Assembly: GCA_038239195.1 (NCBI GenBank)
Contig: JBBSEZ010000198.1
Location: forward strand, 1-17,137
Reading direction: 5' to 3'
Length of the DNA stretch: 17,137 bases
DNA from: JBBSEZ01 sp038239195
GTDB taxonomy: Bacteria; Planctomycetota; Planctomycetia; Gemmatales; Gemmataceae
Below the pieces are notes generated by a model. That model saw only the letters and a program-made list of their open reading frames with translations, made no database searches and was not told the origin of the DNA. Shown here in pieces: positions 1-5,893 of the stretch. A program made the position numbers and the translations under genes. Position 1 is the first letter of the stretch; each line of letters opens with the position of its first letter.

Positions 1-55
1 GGACGGCTCAGGAGGGCCGTCCTACAAGGAGGACGGCTCAGGAGAGCCGTCCTAC
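1..55 (-). repeat. Tandem pair of REP-like palindromes (GGACGGCTC stem class)
   Basis: Two palindromes lie in direct orientation at 1-25 and 31-55, 30 bases apart. Read on the minus strand each has GTA(G), a 9-base arm, a TCCT loop and the complementary arm. The arms of the 31-55 copy (GGACGGCTC and GAGCCGTCC) pair perfectly; the 1-25 copy has one mismatch. They lie just downstream of the dehydratase stop codon and may protect the 3' end of its mRNA or help terminate it. The array may continue beyond the left edge of the window. Confidence 0.8.
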
Positions 56-80
56 GGGAAACCAACTCCTGCCGCTCGCC

Positions 81-2036
81 TTACGATCCTCCGCGCCGAA
101 GGGCTGCCAGGATCGCCTCGACGTCGTACACGCACCCGCCCCACGTCCCCCCGCTCACGGCCTGGAGCGCCGCCCACAGCCTGGTGTCGGCCGGGAGGGC
201 GGGGTCGGGCGCAAGGTCCGGCCGCGGCTGGCGCCGGGCGAGCACGCGCGCGCCCTCCTCGGGGCCGAACGTCGCGTCTCCTTCCCCCACCAGGTCGATG
301 CTGCCTTCGAGGCGGTTCCGGTCGATGGCGATCTGGATCTTGTCGCCGTCGCGCACCTTGCCGATCGGCCCGCCCGCGAGCGCCTCGGGGCCGACGTGCC
401 CGATGCACGCCCCCGTCGAGACGCCGGAGAAGCGGGCGTCGGTCACCACGGCCACGTGCTTGCCGAAACTCAGGTGCTTGAGCGCCGAGGTAATCTGGTA
501 GGTCTCCTCCATCCCCGACCCCAGGGGGCCGCGGCAAATGAGCACCAGCACGTCGCCGGGCTCGATCCGATGCTCCTTGATCGCCGCCATCGCGGCGCGC
601 TCCGTGGTGAAGACGCGCGCCGGGCCGACCTTGCGATAGACGCCGTCGGCATCGACCACGCTGGGGTCGATGGCGGTGCTCTTGATGACCGCGCCCTCGG
701 GGGCAAGGTTGCCGCGCGGGAACGTCACCGTCGAGGTGAGGCCGCGCGATTTCGCCTGTTCCGGGCCCATGATGACGGTGTCGGGGTCGATGCCGTCCTT
801 GACGCGCAGCACCTCGCGGAGGGCCGCCCGCCGCTCGGAGCGCTCCCACCAGTCGAGGACGCGCTCCAACGTCTCGCCGGAGACGGTGACGCAGTTCGTG
901 TCGAGCAGCCCGAGCCGGCGCAGGTGGAGCATGACCTCGGGCACCCCGCCGGCGAGGTAGACGCGCACGGTCGGATGGCCGATGGGCCCGTTGGGGAGCG
1001 CATCGACGAGGCGCGGCACCGTGCGGTTGACGGCTCTCCAGTCCTCGACGGTGGGTCGGCGCAGCCCCGCCTGATGGGCGACGGCGGGGACGTGCAGGAG
1101 GAGGTTGGTCGAACCGCCGAACGCCGCGTAGACGACCATCGCGTTGCGAATGGCCGCGTCGGTGAGGACGTGCCGCACGTGGATGCGTTTGGTCTCCAGC
1201 GCGGCGAGGGCGCGTGCCGAGCGCCGGGCCAGGTCGAGCCAGATTGGCTGCCCCGAGGGCGCCAGCGCGGAGTGCGGCAGGGCCAGGCCCATCGCCTCGG
1301 CGACGACCTGGGCGGTGGCGGCCGTGCCGAGGAACTGACACCCGCCCCCCGGAGACCCGCAGGCGCGGCAGCCGAGGTCGGCGGCCTCCTGCAAGGTGAG
1401 CAGGCCGTGGCTGAAGCGGGCCCCGATTGTCTGGACCTTGCCGGCGTCCTCGCCGTCGCTGGGGGGCAGCGTCACGCCGCCGGGCACCAGCACGCACGGA
1501 AGGTCGTGCATGGCGGCCAGGGCCATCATCATCGCGGGCAGGCCCTTGTCGCAGGTCGCCACGCCAAGGACGCCCTTGCGCGTCGGCAAGGAGCGGATGA
1601 GCCGGCGCAGGACCGTCGCCGCGTCGTTGCGGTAGGGGAGGCTGTCCATCATGCCGGGCGTGCCCTGCGTCCGCCCGTCGCAGGGGTCGGTGCAGAAGCC
1701 GGCGAAGGGGATGCAGCCAAGGGCGCGCAGCTCCTCCGCGGCGGCCTGCATCAACAGGCCGACCTCCCAGTGGCCCGTGTGATAGCCCAGCGCGATGGGG
1801 CTGCCGTCGGGCTTGCGTAGGCCTCCCGACGTGCTCAGGAGGAGGAACTCGCGCCGGGCCAGCTCGCTAGGCGCCCAGCCCATGCCGACGTCCTGCGTCC
1901 AGCCGAACAGGTCGCCGCTGGGCGCTTCGCGCAGAAGCTCCTCGGTGAGCGGCAAGCTGCCGGAAGGGCCGGCGGCCTTCGTCTGCACGTCGAACAGGGC
2001 CGGGTCGGAGTCGAGGAGGGAGAGATTGCTGCTCAT
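81..2036 (-). CDS. yjhG: YjhG/YagF-family D-xylonate dehydratase (IlvD/Edd superfamily)
   Basis: This 651-residue enzyme is the length of E. coli YjhG/YagF (about 655) and, from memory of that sequence, matches it along its whole length. The family dehydrates D-xylonate to 2-keto-3-deoxy-D-xylonate in the cytoplasm, using an Fe-S cluster and a divalent metal. Visible motifs are DPCDGRTQGT (about 117-126), TCDKGLPAMMMA (161-172), the cysteine-rich GCRACGSPGGGCQFLGTAA (222-240), TFPRGNLAPEGAVIKSTAID, and TDARFSGVSTGACIGHVGPE near the C-terminus. Cys162 and Cys233 correspond to cluster cysteines of IlvD-type enzymes. The ATG start is supported by N-terminal similarity to YjhG, although no strong Shine-Dalgarno sequence precedes it. 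The neighbours give no pathway context: no xylose dehydrogenase or aldolase gene is in the window. Family is near certain; the substrate could be another sugar acid. Confidence 0.95.
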   Translation of the reverse strand: MSSNLSLLDSDPALFDVQTKAAGPSGSLPLTEELLREAPSGDLFGWTQDVGMGWAPSELARREFLLLSTSGGLRKPDGSPIALGYHTGHWEVGLLMQAAAEELRALGCIPFAGFCTDPCDGRTQGTPGMMDSLPYRNDAATVLRRLIRSLPTRKGVLGVATCDKGLPAMMMALAAMHDLPCVLVPGGVTLPPSDGEDAGKVQTIGARFSHGLLTLQEAADLGCRACGSPGGGCQFLGTAATAQVVAEAMGLALPHSALAPSGQPIWLDLARRSARALAALETKRIHVRHVLTDAAIRNAMVVYAAFGGSTNLLLHVPAVAHQAGLRRPTVEDWRAVNRTVPRLVDALPNGPIGHPTVRVYLAGGVPEVMLHLRRLGLLDTNCVTVSGETLERVLDWWERSERRAALREVLRVKDGIDPDTVIMGPEQAKSRGLTSTVTFPRGNLAPEGAVIKSTAIDPSVVDADGVYRKVGPARVFTTERAAMAAIKEHRIEPGDVLVLICRGPLGSGMEETYQITSALKHLSFGKHVAVVTDARFSGVSTGACIGHVGPEALAGGPIGKVRDGDKIQIAIDRNRLEGSIDLVGEGDATFGPEEGARVLARRQPRPDLAPDPALPADTRLWAALQAVSGGTWGGCVYDVEAILAALRRGGS

Positions 2037-2069
2037 GGAAGGTCGCTCGTTGTTGAAGGCGCCCCAACA

Positions 2070-2085
2070 GGGGGCGAACGCCCCC
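2070..2085. repeat. GC-rich hairpin upstream of the dehydratase gene
   Basis: GGGGGC and GCCCCC flank a GAAC tetraloop, giving a perfect 6 bp stem 34 bases upstream of the yjhG start codon. It lies in the presumed leader and could act as a weak terminator of the upstream genes or simply be another interspersed palindrome. It has no GTAG head and no TCC loop, so it does not belong to the REP-like family found elsewhere in the window. Confidence 0.5.
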
Positions 2086-2102
2086 GCTCGCCCGGTGTTC
2101 CT

Positions 2103-2223
2103 TTAACGTACATCGATCCATGACGACCTTCCCGACGACGGCGAGGGGCCGGGCGCTTTTCAGGATGGCGCGTAGCTCTTCAAGCGTGGCGTTGGCGAGC
2201 GGCAATTCACAGGCCTCGGACAC
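2103..2223 (-). CDS. Possible small protein of about 40 residues, perhaps frameshifted at its end
   Basis: A GTG codon at 2223-2221 follows AGAGG by 5 bases and lies 8 bases after the stop of the HELYH-protein gene. The reading begins VSEACELPLANATLEELRAI and continues through LAVVGKVVMDR, a protein-like composition with a likely helix. In this frame there is no stop until 1867, deep inside the dehydratase gene. A TAA at 2105-2103 lies one base out of frame and would close a peptide of about 40 residues. Possibilities are a small gene with a frameshift or sequencing error, a frameshifted C-terminal extension of the upstream protein, or chance. I do not recognise it. Confidence 0.3.
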
Positions 2224-2231
2224 GATTGCCT

Positions 2232-2993
2232 CTACTCTTGCGTCGCGGACGGGGCGGCCTCGTCGAGGGGGAGCAAGCGCGGGCGAGGCACGACGACGCC
2301 GACGACGCTGCCGTGGCGGTGCTGCAACTGGGCGAAGTTGAGGCGCAGGAAGCCGTGGAGCGACTGTTCGGCGCCGTTGGAGAGGTACGCCCGCGCCAGG
2401 CCGGCCATGTGGGCGTCGTACTCGCGCTTGCTGCGCGAGTGGATCGCGCAGCGGCCTTCCATGCGGCGCAGGTCGCCCTCGAAGGCCGGGCTGATGTGGT
2501 AGAGCTCGTGGAACAGGGTGATGAACTTGTCGTCGAAGTTCTGGTCGAGGAAGCGCGGCAAGCAGAAGGTGACGAGATAGAGCATCTCCTTGTCTTCGAC
2601 GAAATAGCGCTGCACCTGGTAGCAGGTTCCTTGCCGGTGGCGCGTGAGATGGCCCTGCCGGAAGCGCAGGGGCGTGACGCGGGCCTGGAGCCCGTGGCGG
2701 TCGGCGCTGCGGGCCTGCGTCACGCCGAAGAGCAAGCGCTCGACGTCCACGTGCCGCAGGTCGCGGCAGTGGCGCACGACGTCGGCGCAGAGCCGGCGCA
2801 CGTGGCCGCAGAAGTCGAACGGCTCTCCCACCGGGCCACTGTGCAGCCAGGGAGGAGACTCCAGGCCAAGGGCGATCGGGCGCGAGCCCGGCGGGAGGTA
2901 CACGCGGCGGATCGGCAAGGGGCGGTCGGGGCCTTGCCAGCGATGGACCAGTGGCAGCGTGGGTTGCTGTGCCCGGCGGATGGTGTTGGCCAC
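2232..2993 (-). CDS. Putative zinc metallopeptidase-like protein with HELYH motif
   Basis: A 253-residue protein with no signal peptide or membrane segment. The key feature is FHELYHISPAFEGDLRRMEG at about 161-180: His162, Glu163 and His166 form an HExxH zinc-binding and catalytic motif, and the following P-x-F-x-G-x-L-R run resembles predicted metallopeptidases of the COG4900/phage-metallopeptidase kind (recalled from family knowledge, not searched). Possible third metal ligands are Glu172, Asp174, His185 and His195. The N-terminal 100 residues are rich in Arg, His and Pro and unrecognised. The start is a GTG preceded by GGAGGAG with 7 bases spacing, so it is well supported. It is transcribed toward the dehydratase gene. 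Protease activity is inferred from the motif only. Confidence 0.75.
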   Translation of the reverse strand: MANTIRRAQQPTLPLVHRWQGPDRPLPIRRVYLPPGSRPIALGLESPPWLHSGPVGEPFDFCGHVRRLCADVVRHCRDLRHVDVERLLFGVTQARSADRHGLQARVTPLRFRQGHLTRHRQGTCYQVQRYFVEDKEMLYLVTFCLPRFLDQNFDDKFITLFHELYHISPAFEGDLRRMEGRCAIHSRSKREYDAHMAGLARAYLSNGAEQSLHGFLRLNFAQLQHRHGSVVGVVVPRPRLLPLDEAAPSATQE

Positions 2994-3009
2994 GCCTGTT
3001 CTCCTCCAA

Positions 3010-3347
3010 GGACGCCGACGTCGCGCAACGACCCTGTTGCGGGCGGCCGGGCCGTGAGCGCCCCCCCAGCCGATCCGTTCATCCTGCTCGATTCCACCGG
3101 CATTTCCAGTAAATTCCGGCCCGATGACAGGTCGATAGGAAAAGGTAGACCAACCAGCGCTCGAGCCCGACAGGACAAACCACGCCCCTACTCTACCTCA
3201 CGAGCCGCGCCGAGGGAATGGGGCAAGCCCCTCGGCGCTCCCCCGCCCGACATTGGATAGCTCTGGGGCCCGTAAAAGGGCCACATTCCCCGGATTAGCA
3301 AAGGGCCCCACGCCCCGCCGCGCCCGGCGGTGGCCAGGAGGACGCAC
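3010..3347. other. Divergent intergenic region, no gene seen
   Basis: This 338-base gap separates the minus-strand HELYH gene from the plus-strand lipoprotein gene and must hold both promoters. I see no convincing -35/-10 pair. TGGGGCCC (3264-3271) and GGGCCCCA (3304-3311) form 8 bp inverted arms, with GGCCC/GGGCC closing a smaller loop at 3267-3282. The function of these repeats is unknown. ORFs here lack ribosome-binding sites and protein-like composition. Confidence 0.5.
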
Positions 3348-3635
3348 GTGAAGAAGAAACGTTGGCCGGGCCTCTGCTTGCCCGGCATCGGCCTGGCGCT
3401 GGCCGTACTGAGCGGGTGTCAGACCTGGACGGCGGGCATGACCCTACCCTCGCCGCGCTACCTACAGCACCCGCCGCAGTACATTCCGCCGTCGCCGCCC
3501 TTCCCGCTGTCGCGCGAGCTGGAGTCGCAGGAGCGCACCGCGGCCGCCGTGGCAGTGCCCGGGGCCCCCGCGCCGCTGCCGCCGGTGGTCCCCGGCGGGC
3601 CCGGGCCGGGTGGAATCATCCCACCGCCCCCTTGA
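3348..3635 (+). CDS. Small proline-rich lipoprotein
   Basis: This 95-residue protein starts at a GTG preceded by AGGAGG with 6 bases spacing; an upstream in-frame GTG at 3330 overlaps that site and is unlikely. The N-terminus is a lipoprotein signal: KKKR, a hydrophobic stretch (LPGIGLALAVL) and the lipobox LSGC with Cys24 as lipid-anchored residue. The mature part is short and disordered, with many prolines (PQYIPPSPPFPLSRELESQE, then Pro/Gly-rich to the end). It is probably anchored in a membrane facing the periplasm. No function is recognised. A long hairpin follows 31 bases after the stop. The next gene, also a lipoprotein, seems to have its own promoter. Confidence 0.8.
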   Translation: MKKKRWPGLCLPGIGLALAVLSGCQTWTAGMTLPSPRYLQHPPQYIPPSPPFPLSRELESQERTAAAVAVPGAPAPLPPVVPGGPGPGGIIPPPP

Positions 3636-3666
3636 GCCTCGCCTCGGGCGGGCCGAAGAGAACGCG

Positions 3667-3720
3667 AACGCCTAGCCGCAAGCGGCGCACTTCGAGGTTC
3701 GCCGCTTGCGGCTTGGCGTT
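3667..3720. repeat. Long inverted repeat, possible terminator
   Basis: Arms 3667-3687 and 3700-3720 pair at 19 of 21 positions around a 12-base loop; each arm contains the near self-complementary GCCGCAAGCGGC or GCCGCTTGCGGC. It begins 31 bases after the lipoprotein stop codon and precedes the promoter of the next gene, a suitable place for a terminator. No clear U-tract follows; only GTTTC and CTTTCC lie nearby. It could equally be an interspersed palindrome of a type separate from the GTAG family. Confidence 0.65.
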
Positions 3721-3760
3721 TCGGCTGTCCGGCTTTCCGACCTTCCTCGGGGAAGTGGGC

Positions 3761-3789
3761 TTGATTTTCCGGGCGCGCGCGACTACATA
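3761..3789 (+). promoter_or_regulatory. Sigma70-like promoter for the second lipoprotein gene
   Basis: TTGATT (3761-3766) and TACATA (3784-3789) are separated by exactly 17 bases, resembling TTGACA/TATAAT. This lies between the long hairpin and the lipoprotein ATG at 3908 and would give a leader of about 110 bases. Prediction from sequence alone. Confidence 0.45.
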
Positions 3790-3907
3790 CCCGCCCACTC
3801 AGTCAGCAAACGGACGCATGCCTCCGGGATGGGCAGCGACCACCGCGCAGCGCGCTAGGGGGAATCGACGCGCCGCGTACCACCTCTTCACGGGGAAAGG
3901 GAGCCCT

Positions 3908-4651
3908 ATGAGCAAGACGCCCGTAGTTGGCATGGTCGGCCTGTTCCTGGTCGGCATAGCAGCGACCGGCTGCGATAGCGGTCGCCCGAACAGCAAATAC
4001 CGGCCGCCCAGCGCCTTCGGCAACTCGACGGCGAAGGACGCGCCTGCGGTCAGCAGCAAGGAGACACCTTCGACGGCCGTCGTGGGGAATCCACCATCCG
4101 ACCGATCCGTCACGCCGCTCGCCCCCACCCCGCCGGCTCGTCTGGCGGACGGGAACGCAACGCCGCCCGGTGGCCTCGGCGGTGGCCCGCTGGGCACGAC
4201 CACCGGCTTCGGCTCGACGGCCGCTTCGCCCACGACTCGTTCGCAGGAAGTCGCGCGGCCCCTCGGCAGCGGGCCCTCGATGGGCCTGGGCTCGTCCGGG
4301 CTGGGGAGCGATGGCCTGGGCAGCCGGGTGCCCACGAAGGACCAAAGCCTGAGCGTCAATCGCCAGGGCCTCGGGGCGCTGCCGCCGCCGCCGCCAATGC
4401 GCGGGGGCGAAACCACCCCTCTGTCGGGCCTGCCGACGGTGCCGAGCCCGGTGCTGGGTGGCAACGCTCCGAGCGGCGCCACGCTGCCCCCCGTGTCCGG
4501 CAATTCGACGACCAGCAGTTCGACGTCGCTGCTGCCGACGACCACGACGACCACGACGACCACGCTGCCTCCTCCGCCGCCGGTCTCGAATCCGGGCGGT
4601 GGGGCGCTGTCTCCCCCGGCCCCGCAGTCCTGGGGCACGGGTAGCAGGTGA
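3908..4651 (+). CDS. Low-complexity Thr/Ser/Pro/Gly-rich lipoprotein
   Basis: A 247-residue protein starting at an ATG after an AAAGGGAG ribosome-binding site. It has a lipoprotein signal peptide (hydrophobic VVGMVGLFLVGIAATG) with Cys22 as the lipidated residue. Asp follows at +2, which in E. coli favours inner-membrane retention, though whether this rule holds here is unknown. The rest is low complexity: Gly/Leu/Ser-rich repeats (LGSGPSMGLGSSGLGSDGLG), proline runs, and nine threonines in a row followed by LPPPPP. No folded domain is visible, so it is probably an extended, perhaps glycosylated, surface or periplasmic protein. A strong hairpin terminator follows. Long overlapping frames on both strands are by-products of GC-rich repetitive codons. 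Confidence 0.8.
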   Translation: MSKTPVVGMVGLFLVGIAATGCDSGRPNSKYRPPSAFGNSTAKDAPAVSSKETPSTAVVGNPPSDRSVTPLAPTPPARLADGNATPPGGLGGGPLGTTTGFGSTAASPTTRSQEVARPLGSGPSMGLGSSGLGSDGLGSRVPTKDQSLSVNRQGLGALPPPPPMRGGETTPLSGLPTVPSPVLGGNAPSGATLPPVSGNSTTSSSTSLLPTTTTTTTTTLPPPPPVSNPGGGALSPPAPQSWGTGSR

Positions 4652-4680
4652 GCGAGCAAGGGTGAGGGAGAAGGGGGAAG

Positions 4681-4720
4681 CCGACGGCCCCGGCATGCTC
4701 TGCATGTCCGGGGCCGTCGG
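4681..4720 (+). terminator. Hairpin terminator after the Thr-rich lipoprotein gene
   Basis: Arms 4681-4697 and 4703-4720 pair almost perfectly (CCGACGGCCCCGG with CCGGGGCCGTCGG, extended by CATG/CATG with one bulged T) around a 5-base loop. The hairpin starts 30 bases after the stop codon and is followed by TCATTTC, a weak U-rich tail. Position and stability fit an intrinsic terminator. Confidence 0.65.
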
Positions 4721-4996
4721 TCATTTCAGGGGGCCAAACCGGGGCCTTTCTCACGCCCGAACCAGCCCGGGGCCTCCGGTCCAAACGTCACGGAGCACCC
4801 CTTCTTCAACAGGGAGCGGCACCGGAGCGCGCTTGCCGGCGGGCGAACAGTCGAGAGGGGGCACGCCCCTCCGGCAGACTGTTCTCTGTGACGTGTCCAT
4901 TCTGATCGACTTTGCGTTGATGCGAGCAACTTGCTTAGTCGAACAGGGTTGGCTAGTTCGACGGGCGAAGTTTCGGCAATGAAGCGAGAAACAGCC
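4721..4996. other. Intergenic stretch with no gene seen
   Basis: Between the lipoprotein terminator and the 3' end of the response regulator gene. Frames crossing it have neither a plausible ribosome-binding site nor protein-like sequence. GC content drops locally around 4880-4980 (for example GACTTTGCGTTGATGCGAGC), which may mark a decayed gene or inserted DNA, but nothing identifiable is present. Confidence 0.5.
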
Positions 4997-5020
4997 CCCC
5001 GCCCGTCCTAGATCGCGGGG
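4997..5020 (-). terminator. Possible terminator of the kinase-regulator genes
   Basis: On the minus strand CCCCGC, a 12-base loop and GCGGGG form a 6 bp stem about 70 bases downstream of the regulator stop codon, followed by GGCTGTTTCTC. The stem is short and the T-run weak, so this is tentative. Confidence 0.3.
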
Positions 5021-5091
5021 CAGGAAGCGGCACGGCCAGCGAAGGGAAAAGGCCTGGCCCTTCCAGGACGGTCAACTTTGTCCCGCTCCGC

Positions 5092-5826
5092 TCACGTCGG
5101 CGGCTGGATCGTCTGGAACAGCTCCGCCATCTTGATGCCCAGCCCCAGCGAGATGCGATACAGCGTCTCGATCGACGCCGAGTTCTTGCCCAGCTCGATC
5201 TGCGACAGATAGCCCAGCGACACGCCGGTCCGCAGGGCCATCTGGGCCAGCGTCAGGCCCAGTCCCTTGCGGCGCTCGCGGATCGCAGCGCCCAGCGACT
5301 CGCGCAGGGCCGACTCCGACATCCGCAGCAGGCCGCGGCCCTCCAGGCAGCGCATCACGGTGCGCTGGAGGTGGGCGATGGGGAAAGGCTTCGTGAGGTA
5401 ATCGTAGGTGCGGGCGCGCAGGCAGTTGAGGGCGCTGTCGATGGACGGGTAGGCGGTCACGACGATGAGGCTGGCGCTGGCCTGGTGCTCGCGCACCCAC
5501 TCGAGCACCTGCTCCGACTCCAGGCCGGGGATGACGTAGTCGAGGATGACGAGGTGGTAGGGCTGGGAGCGCAGCGCCGCCTCCATCAGCGGGGCGTCGG
5601 AGACGGCCTCGACCTTGAAGTCGCTGGGGGCCAGGGCGGCCTGGATGACGCGGCAGACGGCAGTGTCGTCGTCGAGGACGAGGATGCGCACTTCGCTGGA
5701 GCGATACAGCCCGATGCCTTCGGCGCTCCAGGGCCGCGACGCAGGGGCGGGCTCGGGCGCCGGGTCAAGGGCCCCAAGGGGGGGCTCGTGAGCGGAAACG
5801 CCATTGTTCGCACGGAAGCTCACCAC
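5092..5826 (-). CDS. Response regulator with receiver and XRE-type helix-turn-helix
   Basis: From the chosen GTG start the protein is 244 residues. The receiver domain spans about residues 45-160: acidic DDD at 52-54, phospho-acceptor Asp96 in LVILDYVIPG, Thr124 in VVTAYPS and Lys146 in LTKPF are all present. After a short linker, residues about 175-240 form a Cro/C1-type helix-turn-helix (AIRERRKGLGLTLAQMALRT, then GVSLGYLSQIELGKN). It should be a DNA-binding regulator switched by phosphorylation. An XRE output is uncommon for response regulators, which usually carry winged-helix, LuxR or Fis domains. The frame is open further upstream to 5952, overlapping the kinase gene, but GGAG lies 5 and 8 bases before consecutive GTG codons at 5826 and 5823. 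The upstream kinase is the likely partner; the gap is 67 bases. Confidence 0.9.
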   Translation of the reverse strand: MVSFRANNGVSAHEPPLGALDPAPEPAPASRPWSAEGIGLYRSSEVRILVLDDDTAVCRVIQAALAPSDFKVEAVSDAPLMEAALRSQPYHLVILDYVIPGLESEQVLEWVREHQASASLIVVTAYPSIDSALNCLRARTYDYLTKPFPIAHLQRTVMRCLEGRGLLRMSESALRESLGAAIRERRKGLGLTLAQMALRTGVSLGYLSQIELGKNSASIETLYRISLGLGIKMAELFQTIQPPT

Positions 5827-5893
5827 AACTTCTCCTTCCACAGCCTGCAAGGGACCGCGCCAACCGGGGGCCTGAGCGCGAGAGAGAGGCTCG

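Noticed and set aside
396..1820. A 474-codon plus-strand frame inside the dehydratase gene
   Set aside because: It is a shadow of the yjhG reading frame in GC-rich DNA; the sense protein matches a known family along its full length.
3362..4651. One long 429-codon plus-strand frame joining the two lipoprotein regions
   Set aside because: The first part lacks protein-like sequence and crosses a hairpin and promoter; the ribosome-binding site and lipoprotein signal at 3908 mark the true start.
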